From positions 9,144,976 to 9,208,975 of the forward strand of contig OX442419.1 in the NCBI GenBank assembly GCA_949361645.1: DNA of 64,000 nt, given 5' to 3'. Positions 47,475 through 58,474 of the stretch are shown here, piece by piece. The notes under the pieces were generated by a model. It searched no databases. It was not told where the DNA came from and worked only from the letters and a program-made list of their open reading frames with translations. The position numbers were made by a program, and so were the translations under genes. The stretch is from Spongilla lacustris (Eukaryota > Porifera > Demospongiae > Spongillida > Spongillidae). Each line of letters starts with the position of its first letter. Positions within the stretch are counted from its first letter, which is position 1.

Positions 47475-47776
47475 TCAGAGCTTAAAGGATCCAGTGGGAT
47501 GGGGTATATGTTTCCCACTATGCAGTTGCCCCAGTGTACTGACCAAGGACCTGCCATCACACCAAAGGCACCACCACAATAAATTACCTCAGGCCATACT
47601 GAGCTGGCTAGCTGCTCAATACATCACAAATATTACTACCGACCTCCTTCGCTAATCCAAGGATACTAGTATTATGTACAAGAAATACTACGCCATCATA
47701 TGTCACATGACACTCTATTTGGTGCACACATATAACAAGGTCACAAATATCTCTATCTAATGCTCCCCACAGGGCT

Positions 47777-48148
47777 CTAGCTGGAGGATATCTCCTTCTC
47801 TGCTAGCCTCCTCTTCAGGCTCTCTGGCATCTCTGGAGGTGGTGGGCGGGGCAGGCGGAAGTAGACCTTCACAGAGTCATAGATGAACCACTGCAGTCCA
47901 GTGAGGGTACCGATCATAAGTATCCTAGCAACCAGACCTTTCCACATGCCTGCAGTGGAGAGGGACATTTTAACATACATAAGCGTAGTGTGTGTGTGTG
48001 AGTGATGTACATACATGTGTATAGGCATTGGAGTCAATTGTACACACACGCACACAACACACACAAACACACTTGCACAAACTTAATAAACCACACATAC
48101 TCACACAACAAACCACACACACAAACAAAAACACACAAACACACACAT

Positions 48149-48195
<47 letters not shown>

Positions 48196-50097
48196 CCTTT
48201 CCATCCTAGCTTAGTAGCGATCTGCCATGCTGTGCTTCCTTTGTTGGAGTTCAGCTTGGACACCACACTGTCTGCTGGATGGCTGACCAGGGCACAGAAC
48301 ACACCAGCGATGTAGCCAGCAGCAAACGTGACCACCAGCTGTTTGGGCTTGCTGAGGGAGTCCCGGGGAACAGGCACCACATACTTGTAGAGGAACTCCA
48401 CAGTCCTCTCAAAGGCAGCAAACTTCATCATGGTGTAGGGAATCTGCCTCATCCAGAGGGGGACTAGACCTTTGTAGAACCTGGGGAGGGAGGGAGGGAG
48501 GGAGGGAGGGAGGGAGGGAGGGAGGGAGGGAGGGAGGGAGGGAGGGAGGGAGGGAGGGAGGGAGGGAGGGAGGGAGGGAGGGAGGGAGGGAGGGAGGGAG
48601 GGAGGGAGGGAGGGAGGGAGGGAGGGAGGGAGGGAGGGAGGGAGGGAGGGAGGGAGGGAGGGAGGGAGGGAGGGAGGGAGGGAGGGAGGGAGGGAGGGAG
48701 GGAGGGAGGGAGGGAGGGAGGGAGGGAGGGAGGGAGGGAGGGAGGGAGGGAGGGAGGGAGGGAGGGAGGGAGGGAGGGAGGGAGGGAGGGAGGGAGGGAG
48801 GGAGGGAGGGAGGGAGGGAGGGAGGGAGGGAGGGAGGGAGGGAGGGAGGGAGGGAGGGAGGGAGGGAGGGAGGGAGGGAGGGAGGGAGGGAGGGAGGGAG
48901 GGAGGGAGGGAGGGAGGGAGGGAGGGAGGGAGGGAGGGAGGGAGGGAGGGAGGGAGGGAGGGAGGGAGGGAGGGAGGGAGGGAGGGAGGGAGGGAGGGAG
49001 GGAGGGAGGGAGGGAGGGAGGGAGGGAGGGAGGGAGGGAGGGAGGGAGGGAGGGAGGGAGGGAGGGAGGGAGGGAGGGAGGGAGGGAGGGAGGGAGGGAG
49101 GGAGGGAGGGAGGGAGGGAGGGAGGGAGGGAGGGAGGGAGGGAGGGAGGGAGGGAGGGAGGGAGGGAGGGAGGGAGGGAGGGAGGGAGGGAGGGAGGGAG
49201 GGAGGGAGGGAGGGAGGGAGGGAGGGAGGGAGGGAGGGAGGGAGGGAGGGAGGGAGGGAGGGAGGGAGGGAGGGAGGGAGGGAGGGAGGGAGGGAGGGAG
49301 GGAGGGAGGGAGGGAGGGAGGGAGGGAGGGAGGGAGGGAGGGAGGGAGGGAGGGAGGGAGGGAGGGAGGGAGGGAGGGAGGGAGGGAGGGAGGGAGGGAG
49401 GGAGGGAGGGAGGGAGGGAGGGAGGGAGGGAGGGAGGGAGGGAGGGAGGGAGGGAGGGAGGGAGGGAGGGAGGGAGGGAGGGAGGGAGGGAGGGAGGGAG
49501 GGAGGGAGGGAGGGAGGGAGGGAGGGAGGGAGGGAGGGAGGGAGGGAGGGAGGGAGGGAGGGAGGGAGGGAGGGAGGGAGGGAGGGAGGGAGGGAGGGAG
49601 GTAGAATGGAAAGTGGAACATGTGAAGGAAACAAAAGGTCATGACCCCAAACACTCACAAAGGTGATGCCAACACCTTACCCACTTGGACCTTCTTCCTT
49701 CAATATTTTGGGGAATCCCTCTCTCAAGGTCTTACCAAATCCTGGCTGTGTCTGCAGGCGTACCTTCACAGCCTCCATAGGGGCCAGGGCAATGTCAGCA
49801 AAGAACTCTGCACTTGCTGATGCAGCCAGGTAGAGGCTTGTGCGGTACAGGTAGGAGTACTCCTGATAGCAGGGAAATGTAAGCCAATGCCATAACATAT
49901 TCCCAATTAATGCTCACCTCTCCTAGAGCATTGGAGTACATGATCTTGAAGACCTCGTAGAAGCCAAACTTGAATAGCCCCTGCATAGAGTACCCAAAGA
50001 AGGTGGGTGCCCAGCCCTTTGCCAGAGACCTGACGCCATCTTCTTGCACGCTGACACGAAATCCTTGGACAATGCCCTTGTATTTGGCCGGATCAAC
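47777..50097 (-). CDS. SLC25A3: Mitochondrial phosphate carrier, C-terminal three quarters
   Basis: Imports phosphate with protons across the inner mitochondrial membrane. Exons on the minus strand: 50097-49918, 49862-49681, 48480-48197, 47949-47777. They join in frame to 272 residues. Family blocks are [20 protein letters not shown], then a [10 protein letters not shown] carrier signature, [30 protein letters not shown] and [16 protein letters not shown] near the C-terminus. The chain starts at VDPAKYKG, which corresponds to about residue 110 of the vertebrate protein. The transit peptide and first carrier helices, normally encoded upstream, were not found before the next gene. The third intron on the minus strand begins GTTTCTGTGTG at 48196; the second ends in the large GGGA array. 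The gene may be truncated by rearrangement or its first exons may be misassembled. Confidence 0.9.
48133..48191. repeat. (CA)n microsatellite in a carrier intron
   Basis: ACAC repeats. On the transcript strand they read (UG)n starting 5 bases after the donor of the last intron. Confidence 0.95.
48484..49601. repeat. Perfect GGGA tetranucleotide array, about 279 copies
   Basis: About 1118 bp of uninterrupted GGGA on the + strand, (TCCC)n on the carrier transcript. It fills most of the intron 48481-49680 and runs directly into the CCCCAG acceptor, so it serves as its polypyrimidine tract. Long proline/leucine/serine frames across it are artefacts. The G-rich strand could form quadruplexes. Confidence 0.95.
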
Positions 50098-50204
50098 CTG
50101 TATGGGGTAAAGACAAAATGTTCAAAGCCAATGAGGTGGTCACCAGCCATATTCCCAAGGACATGACTTAGCATCATCGAGAAGAAGCATTACAATAGGC
50201 AACA

Positions 50205-50606
50205 CACTGACTGCATGGTAATAGTGGGAGTGTCCCTAGTACATGGTAATAGTGGGAGTGTCCCTAGTACATGGTAATAGTGGGAGTGTCCCTAGTACAT
50301 GGTAATAGTGGGAGTGTCCCTAGTACATGGTAATAGTGGGAGTGTCCCTAGTACATGGTAATAGTGGGAGTGGCCCTAGTACATGGTAATAGTGGGAGTG
50401 TCCCTAGTACATGGTAATAGTGGGAGTGTCCCTAGTACATGGTAATAGTGGGAGTGTCCCTAGTACATGGTAATAGTGGGAGTGTCCCTAGTACATGGTA
50501 ATAGTGGGAGTGTCCCTAGTGCATGGTAATAGTGGGAGTGTCCCTAGTACATGGTAATAGTGGGAGTGTCCTAGTACATGGTAATAGTGGGAGTGTCCCT
50601 AGTGCA
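50205..50606. repeat. 28-bp minisatellite
   Basis: About 14 copies of TAGTACATGGTAATAGTGGG plus AGTGTCCC, period 28, just upstream (transcript sense) of the first identified carrier exon. Confidence 0.95.
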
Positions 50607-50781
50607 TGACAGGAATTACTGTTGACAAGGTCAGATAACTTACCTGGTTCGGGACAGCCATATCTTTTGAACCGCTCGTATCCAACCGCGGAAATTCGGT
50701 GTACAATAAGTAAAACCATCCTTAAACACAGGTAACGTGTTATTTGCAGCGGTTACCTTACACTTTGCGGTGGAAAACATC
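50606..50781. repeat. Dispersed segment, copy 2, with 23-base addition
   Basis: Matches 42806-42962 except for a 23-base addition after GGTCAGATA (about 50638-50660). On the minus strand the addition contains an ATG and a perfect CAG/GTAAGT donor (50661-50644), in phase with the first carrier exon at 50097. Confidence 0.8.
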
Positions 50782-51965
50782 CCCCCCTAAATACGCCTCT
50801 GGGAGCGCAGTAAGCTCCCCTCGCCCCAATTAACGCTTTTTTAAAAACAATAATTAAATTATATGCCGGCTCAAAACACTACACAAAGCTGCGTGCATAA
50901 ATATATCAGTTTTTCATGTATTAAATAATACTACAATCAAATAATGAAATAATTTCTGCTACAATCATCAAATGCAATGGGATGAGCTTGCACAAATGGC
51001 TTGCAGATTTCACCCACAGTGTGCATAGGCGTCCGCTCGATGGGGCAGGGGGGGGGGGGCGTTTGCCTCCCCTTGCGTACCCCAACCAATTAATATTCAT
51101 ATAATATTCATAACATTTTACTATACTATCTATGACCTAATTCGCGATCACCCGTGGTCCCCAGTCCATTGTGCATCGGGTATGCCATTCAATAACGATG
51201 GCTTGCAAGACTACAGGGATTCTCTCTGTTTTTAGCATATTAAGCTATGTTATGTGGCTTAAGTTGCAAAGCGGCTGGGGCTCTGCCCCAGACCCCTATT
51301 TAGTATTATAACTATAGGTGAGCTTACAGCACTGCCGTGCTAGTCTCGTCCCCAGACCCACATACGGCAGTAGCGGATGGATCCGCTACTGCCGTATGTG
51401 GGTCTTACTTGCTGGGGGGATGGCAATCATTTTATCGACACCCCCCCCCCCCCTCGCCTCAAAATCGTACACCCGTATATAGCAGTGGCTTTACGGCAGA
51501 CCCAGACGTACGTAAGCTTAGATAGCGATCGGGCGATAATGCTTATGTTTGTTTGGGTCTGGGTACGAGACTCCCACGAATATGCAAAAACTGCTTCGAA
51601 GTATAATAATTAGATCTGTATATGTATTTACTTGCACAGCTAGCTACATGCAATTGCTGCAAATTTCACAAGTACGCTTTGTTACGATGTGCGACGCGTA
51701 ATACCAGAGATAATATATAGATATATGAGTGGGCATATGCAGTAATGTTGTATGAGATCTTACGGTTTCTGCAGACATGTGAGCATTCTATAGTGGTCCC
51801 TGCTTAGATGTGTACACGTGCAGTGTGTTAGTGGTCCCTGCTCAGATGTGTACACATGCAGTGTGTTACTGGTCCCTGGGTGCACATGCAGAAATATCAG
51901 TTCTCACACATCAGTATGACAGAATGTGTGTCTTAGGTTACCATAGGAGCAAAGTTTCATTTAGC

Positions 51966-51998
<33 letters not shown>

Positions 51999-52450
51999 CT
52001 TGCCTTTGGCCAAATATACAAATATAACCTCATTATACTACTGCTGCATTACACATTGAATTTTTTTAGCATGGGGAGGCAGGTCAAGTATATATGTCTA
52101 TATGTATGATGCGAGTATATTCAATTTATTAATAAGTACACCAGGGGCCCCTGAACAATATGCCAGGGGGGAGGGGGAGGGGGGTTGTACCCCTCTGCCC
52201 CCATGTACTCTACGTTATTATATAATAGTAGCTGCAGCAAAGCAACCATTACTGCCTTCGTAGAATACTCCCCCAAAACAAGGCACTTTAACTACAAAGA
52301 GGTCTCTAGATAATTGATGGTCAGGACCCTACACATGACCCCCATCAACACACCCACAGGTACACTACAACCATTCACACACCTGTCATCTGTCTTCACT
52401 GTGTTCAAAGGATTAAGGAAGACCATAGCCAGACCTGAAAATAGTCTGGT
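50782..52450. other. Repeat-rich intergenic region
   Basis: Contains a G tract near 51050, a GGCTGGGGCTCTGCCCCAGA module near 51270, a near-perfect 52-bp palindrome (51354-51405), a C tract near 51445, direct repeats of GTGTACACRTGCAGTGTGTT near 51810-51870 and a G tract of about 31 at 51969. No gene recognised. Confidence 0.6.
51354..51405. repeat. Near-perfect 52-bp palindrome
   Basis: Arms of 25 bases (51354-51378 and 51381-51405) are exact complements around a central GG. Each arm contains CATACGGCAGTAGCGGAT. It is able to extrude as a hairpin; GCAGTAGCGGATCC also resembles the MITE ends elsewhere in the window. Confidence 0.9.
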
Positions 52451-52469
52451 TAGTAGTACTGACCATAAC

Positions 52470-52600
52470 ACTTGTATGGCTTACCTTCCACAGTGACCCT
52501 CAAGACCCTCTGACTGTCCCCATCAATCACCAACAGCCTCCGCGTAGCGGTGATGTAATGTATAGCTGTCACACTCAATAGTGCTAAAAATAGATCTGAC
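52470..52600 (-). other. Possible isolated exon
   Basis: The minus strand reads SVTAIHYITATRRLLVIDGD and SQRVLRVTVEG, then a GTAAGC donor at about 52485. It looks protein-like, but no flanking exons or family were identified. Confidence 0.25.
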
Positions 52601-52602
52601 TT

Positions 52603-52860
52603 GTAGGGGGCTTGTCCAAACGCGTCTTGTGACGGTAGGAGGGGGGGGGGGGGGGAGGCTATGACGCTAAGAAAAATTTTATTGTCCACAAGTATTGCAT
52701 GTTTTTATAATACAGAACATCTAGCTAGCTAGCTGCAGCGTTTACTCCAGTGGCAGCAGCTATGTCTATTAAGACTACACTGCACATTGAGTAATATTTC
52801 ATGCTACTAATCGGGGACGCTATTTTTTCCAAAAAATAGTTTGGACAAGCCCCCTTACGA
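52603..52860. mobile_element. Small MITE, GGGGGCTTGTCCAAAC inverted ends
   Basis: GTAGGGGGCTTGTCCAAAC near 52603 and its inverted counterpart GTTTGGACAAGCCCCCTTAC near 52841 bound about 255 bp containing a G tract and AT-rich sequence. Target duplication not resolved. Confidence 0.6.
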
Positions 52861-52867
52861 GGAAGTG

Positions 52868-53070
52868 TAAAGCTATGCTAAATGTAACATTGACATCATA
52901 TTTGCGATGCGTAAACACGAGTAAACCCAGACTTTACCACCTTTACACTATTGCGTAAACATCAGGTTTGCTTCGTTGTAAACATAAGTAAATATGTGTA
53001 AACCTGTGCTTTACTTCATGCATGTTTACATCGTGTTTACCGCTTTCGTAAACCCGTTTTTTACGCAGTG
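52868..53070. repeat. Cluster of GTAAAC hexamers in both orientations
   Basis: At least nine GTAAAC/GTTTAC or close variants in about 200 bp, for example GCGTAAACATC, TTGTAAACATAAG and CATGTTTACATCG. It may be a degraded repeat. The core equals the forkhead-factor consensus. Confidence 0.5.
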
Positions 53071-53269
53071 ATGGCGTTTAAAACGTTGAACTCGAATGAA
53101 GTAACACTTAAGCATAGGCCTTCGTTTTTAATTCGCTTTGGAGCTCATTCAACCATCGGCTCTTTAGATGCACGATCGAGATGGAGTATGGAAATCTTGT
53201 GTGTTTGGCAAAAAGGGTTAATCTAAACCAAAGATTGTGGGCGTCAGAAGGTAGAAAACAATGGTCCGG

Positions 53270-53400
53270 CAAATGAACGGTGGAGACAACGGGGGTGGGT
53301 ATAACCCCCTCCGGCCAAGCCAGGGCGGGGGGTGCTAGCTCGCTATCGGGGTTTGGGGCGGAGCCCCAGAAGCGTTGCAAGTTGTGCATTATTAATGTCC
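53270..53400. mobile_element. MITE-like fragment with GGGGCGGAGCCCCAGA
   Basis: Shares GGCCAAGCCAGGG...GGGGCGGAGCCCCAGAAGC with the elements at 39.65 and 41.1 kb. No ends defined. 53400-54150 holds only a duplicated CCCACTTGACATATCTGAG (about 53780 and 53940). Confidence 0.45.
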
Positions 53401-54159
53401 TAAACCGTAATGTCACCAGCCCGCCCAATTCGCTACCTCGAACAGCCGGACTCCTCCGCAATAACATCTATTAAGATCTATTATGTATAAATAAGCAGCT
53501 TTTTTATGTGGTTGCTAAGGCTTGAAGACGTACTTGCGATTTATTATTCACTTTGAGCATCATGCATCCTATTTAGCTCGTTCTCTTCACTAGTTACTTC
53601 GAGCCACAACGCACGCCATATCGGATACTCCCTTGGCTTGGGAATCAGCAGGAAGTTGTGGTATTAAGCATACAGGTTTAATTAACCCAACCGGAGAGCA
53701 AACACCTCATCTCTTTGATCGCGCCTTTTAATGCCAAAAGGAAATGCACTAATAAACCCAATTAGACTTAACACAGGACCCACTTGACATATCTGAGCAA
53801 CAGGTATGCCTACATTAGGACAATGACTATGTCCATCAGTCCATACTACATACGTGTCCGTTAGTGGCTTACTACTCCAGCACATGATGTTTTCATGTAC
53901 AACACAATCAATATGCCCTGTGCACCTGCATGACAGAGGCCCACTTGACATATCTGAGCTTGAGGTATGGCTTTGGCCCCTCCCGTTGCTTTTCTTTTAT
54001 CCAGTGGCATGAAACACCAAGTGTTGGAAAAGTAAGCCAGCAAAGGACATAGTCATGATCATGGTCCTAGAGATAAAAAAAACCTCAACTATCATATAAG
54101 CTAATATTATATACTTGGTGAAGGCCAATAAAAAAGCAATCCTCTCCTAGGTTTTAAAG

Positions 54160-54500
54160 TGTTCTTTAATTTATTCAAACTCTTAAATTCCTTGAAATCA
54201 TTTCTCTAACATAGATCTATGACTCAAAGAAAATAAAGAAATTTATTCAGGGTATGTGCATTGTTTGATATCAGTTTTTCCAGATGTATTCTATAACAAT
54301 ACAAATTTACAAAAACAAAATGTTCCCATTCATTTTAGCTACTCACATTAAACAGCTCTTTCCTTCTGCCCCACCAGTGTAAAAGTGTGCTATAATTTAT
54401 TTCTCTAACATGACTCAGGGTATATGTGCATTGTTTGATATCAATTTTTCCAAATGTATTCTAAAACAATACAAATTAATAAACATAACAAAAACAAATA
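54160..54500. repeat. Tandem duplicated segment downstream of the SNF2 gene
   Basis: ATTTCTCTAACAT...GTGCATTGTTTGATATCA...TTTTTCCA occurs at about 54200-54350 and again at 54395-54480. It probably lies in the 3' untranslated or flanking sequence of the minus-strand gene. Confidence 0.7.
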
Positions 54501-54525
54501 CATTTAGCTACGCACATGAAACAGC

Positions 54526-55351
54526 TCATTCCTTCAGCCCCACCCACCCCCAGTGTGTGTACAGCTCCTCCTCTGGTGTCCCCATAGAGTAAAACCTGTA
54601 CACATGGACTGGCTTGCTCTGCGGATACCTCAGCACCCTTCCTACGGCCTGCTGTTCAAACGCCTGGGCCTGGGCAAGAGGAACCACACCCACACTGGTC
54701 ACACCAGGCGGGCAGTAGGGATGGATGATCATAACATGATTAGCAACCTCCAAATTGGCCCCTGAGCGAAAAAAAAAAAGCAATCATGTTAAAGTTATCA
54801 TGGATACCCTATATACATATACATGTACATGTACGTACATGTAACAGTGCATAAACTGTAGCAGAAAATTGAGAATGATGAGGAACAATATTACATGCAC
54901 ATGTCATGCGGTTATCACTGTCAGGCAGCTCGAACTTCGTGCTGCATTACATATTTATTAGCCAAACCAATGCCAGCATTAATTACCACCGTTTTACAGC
55001 AGCCATACCAACAGCTAGTACCTGAGGACTGGGACTCTGATGACAAAACCAACACCCTCTTCCGCGGGTTATTCCTGAACTCCTCTAAGATGGCACATCT
55101 CTGGTAGAGGGGCCCATCCAAGAATAAATACTGGACAGACTTGGGCATGGCCAGGCACATCTGCCTGAGGAGGTCCTGCCACTGCCCAAACACCAGCACC
55201 TTGTCTCCAGGGTAGGTCTCCAGCAGCCTGAGCAGCTGCTGTGTGACACAGGCTATCTTGCTGCCATAGGTCTGCTGGGTGAGATCTGCAGCTGTAAAGC
55301 AGGAGGAAATGCATGAAATGACCAAGCATTTTGCTACATTTATGCAGCATC

Positions 55352-55403
<52 letters not shown>

Positions 55404-58400
55404 AGGGGCGGGGGCGGAAATTATATTCACTATAATTATCGCCATATACGGGTACAATTATCACTCAATAATACAATGTATGGTGAAAATTGATTGTGAA
55501 TATAATCTCCGCCCCCCTGCATCCGCCCCTGCACACACATACCTGCTGAGCATAAAAATGTGCACACATCAGTCCTTCCGAGAAATATCTATATACGGCA
55601 CTGACTATATGTATGTACCCCCCACACACATACACACACACCTGCATTATTTGCCGAGCATACAAATGTGCACACATCCCTCCGGAGAATAGACATACGA
55701 CAGAGGGGGCACAGGGCACTTTGCTGCCTCTGGAACAGCTCTGAAGCACAGGCCGCACACACAGAATGTAAACACGGCATGATGCTCACCACACGGTTGC
55801 CCAGTGTATTCATGCATATCACACACTCCGCTTCACATGTGATGCTGTCTGTAACCGTCTGCAGGAAGGCCAATCGTTTCTCCAGTGTGCTAACAGTTTT
55901 TCTAGCACTGTTCCAATGCTGCAACAAAACCATAGACACACCCGCACTATCTGAATCCATCATGTCTGCTATGTGCATGTTGTCCTGAGCTTGTTCTACA
56001 GAACCATCACTTCCAGCAACAGCTGCTTCTGCATCACGCCTTCTCTTCAGTTCTTCAACATACACACATCTCTCAGTGGTCACTTGTTTCACCAGTGAAC
56101 TAAGCATCGCCCTTGCCTCTGTAAGACCTTCAACCAGAGCATTCCTGTGCTGGTGCACCCATTCGTCCATGGACACAAACATCTGAGCACCATGAAGCCC
56201 ACCATCAGTGTTGCCACGACCCCTTTGCACCAGGTGGAAGAATGAGGCCAGTCTGATGGCAGACTGGAGGTCATCCTGCATGGTGTAGGAGTGCAGCACG
56301 GACATCTCCTGCCACTGCAGGGTGACAGGGTGCATGTGGACGTGCAGGGGGGGCACGGGCAGGCACAGGAAGGGGGGGTCGCGGCGGCAGCGGCTGCGGC
56401 TGAACCAGAGGAGCATGCTGTCATAGGGCAGGCTGCGCGCCGAGGCAGTATTGATGCCAAGGGCCAGCTGCATCATGGAGCCAAGGGGGGTGGGTGTGGC
56501 CGTGAGGAGCCAGCGTCTCCGGCAGCCATTCTGGACCAGAGCTTCAAAGAGGCGTGGACTTTTGATTACCTCTTGCGGCTCGTCAATGACAATGCGGTAT
56601 GGCAGGAAGCCGTCATTGTGCTCAATGGCCGCCAAGTTATGTGGAATTATTAACACGTTGGCTGCAGCCATGCTTTGAGGAGTGACTAATTGTGATTCAT
56701 CCATGATAATTAGCACCTTCACATTGGGTACGAAGCGAACCAACTCAGAACGCCACTGCCTAGCGATGTGTCCTGGGACATACACAGCCGTGATCCCCAT
56801 ATGCAACGTACGACTTATGACTTCAGCAGCTATGACCGTCTTTCCCGATCCAACAGGGTGGGCCACCAGACCACCGTAGGCCAGGAACGGGCCATCAGCA
56901 CACAGGCATTCAACATTTTCAGACATCATAGCTTCTGGAAATCCATGTCTGATGTCGTACCAGATACCACGGTGATAAGCATGGGACTCTCCAAAGAGGA
57001 CTGACTGGGGCACCAGGAGGGGGGCACACTTGCCCGACTCCACATCCAACATCCAGGACACAGTCCGTTGCTGGTGTGGAAATAGATGGGTTCCAGGCAT
57101 GGGGACTTTAGTAGAGGTTTGTCGCACCAACATAGGTAGGGGTCTGGCAAATCCTGGGGAGCCCCAAGATTCAGTTGATCCTTTCTCTATAGCAAGTGGA
57201 GGTTCGTCTTCTGCAGCAACGCTTGCAGCAGTGGATACTTCAGGCCCACAAGTGGCTGACATAGTCACAATGCTTGCAGCAGTGGCTACTTCAGGCACAC
57301 AAGTGGCTGACATAGTCACAATGCTTGCAGCAGTGGCTACTTCAGGCACACAAGTGGCTGACATAGTCACAATGCTTGCAGCAGTGGCTACTTCAGGCAC
57401 CCAAGTGGCTGACATAGCAACAATGCTTGCAGGTTGTGTTGCCATGGCTACATTGCATGCAACAACTGTGGCTGCACTGCTTGCAGGTTCCAATATGAGA
57501 GGCACTTTTGAGAAGTCTTTAGCACAAGTACCACTGTGAGAAGGGTCACTTGGCCCACAAGGTGGGACAATGGAGACCAGTTCTGGGTCGTGATACACCT
57601 CCTTCTGGTGGACGAGCTGAGATCCATCAAAGAGGTCATCAATAGTTGCCGGGAACTCCCCAGGAGGCCTCACTATGATACATTCCGACAACAGAGCACC
57701 TCCGTGGCTATTGCCTCTCGTTTCTGACAAGTCTTCCATGACAACTGGCGTGTTGGTTGTCACAATGGCTCGCACGCACTCCTCTCCCGTCACCGGGGTA
57801 ATAAACAGCCTCAGGAAGCGCTTCTCGAAGAGGTCGTACCGCATCAGGCCGTGGAGGGAAGGGTTAAGGCATTGCTTCAGACCCGCCCACCACCTGTTGC
57901 TAAGCGAGACACGGTGCGCATCCCCGTCGATCTCCTTCGGCACCCTCACCCAACCTCCCGGGCTCACTTTCCACGAGAGGTTCGAACAGCTGGTAGGGAC
58001 ACCGAGAAACGTGTCGTCATCGCCGAGGCTAACGAACTCGATTTCGACCGAACCGTCCAGCTTGAGCAGCTCCATGTACTGAAGGCGGTGGTCGGCTACA
58101 ACGAACTCGAAGGTCGAGTCGATCCCCAGAGCTTGGTCCTCGCTGGACTGCGCCAGACCCCTTGAGAAATATGCGTGGGAAGGGATATCGACGAGTCGCA
58201 GTTTGGTAGGGGCCATGTCTTCGGCTGGTGGCTTCGAAGGTTTGGGTGGGCAAGGATGTGTGGTGGTAGTACATGTAGCCACGGGTAACGTCATCCTGGA
58301 AGGTACCGGTCTTGCTGCAGCCGTCAATACCGGTACGTGTAATGGAGTCGTGCCATTTACGGCCGTGACGAATGGCGGCCGATGTACTGGTATTGACGGC

Positions 58401-58474
58401 CGTGTACTCGAGGCCTGAGCTGCGCTCCTTTCTCTCGAGCGACCTGTTAGTGTAGAGTCCAAGTTTCCCATCAT
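54526..58474 (-). CDS. SNF2-family ATPase with embedded RING finger (Rad5/Rad16/HLTF-like)
   Basis: Three exons on the minus strand: 58474-55642, 55291-55022, 54761-54526. Phases agree and give 1112 residues. The N-terminal about 450 residues are low-complexity with a 17-residue repeat (MSATCVPEVATAASIVT, about four copies, residues 348-421). The helicase core starts near 455 (LFPHQQRTVSWML) with Walker A HPVGSGKT near 538, DEPQ in the Walker B position near 630, and LLTATP. A C3HC4-type RING (CVICMN...CLHSVCAAC...CPLC) follows at about 880-925. Exons 2-3 supply the C-terminal lobe: KVLVFGQWQDLL, SSGANLEVANHV and motif VI QAVGRVLRYPQ. Such proteins remodel DNA or chromatin and act as ubiquitin ligases in repair or transcription, in the nucleus. 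The DEAH-box position is DEPQ rather than DEAH/DEGH, so the subfamily is divergent. Intron 1 begins with a (GT)n tract and contains a (CA)n repeat at 55353-55400. Confidence 0.85.
55353..55401. repeat. (CA)n microsatellite in SNF2 intron 1
   Basis: About 24 CA units, (UG)n on the transcript strand. Downstream, 55405-55530 carries an inverted pair of GGGGCGG...TATATTCACTATAATTA and ATTGTGAATATAATCTCCGC, a small hairpin. Confidence 0.9.
57204..57440. repeat. 51-bp coding tandem repeat in the SNF2 gene
   Basis: Four units of about 51 bases (CAATGCTTGCAGCAGTGGCT and following), encoding the 17-residue repeat. The length keeps the frame. The second and third units are almost identical, implying recent expansion. 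Confidence 0.9.

Noticed and set aside
48464..49658. Very long Pro-Leu-Ser frames (562 and 396 codons) on the minus strand
   Set aside because: They are read-through of the GGGA array, whose unit gives repetitive open frames. Only the terminal parts overlap true carrier exons.
56089..57539. Ala/Cys-rich and Val/Ala-rich ORFs opposite or overlapping the SNF2 exon
   Set aside because: Out-of-frame or antisense readings of a GC-rich coding exon. The 17-residue repeat explains the long + strand frame.
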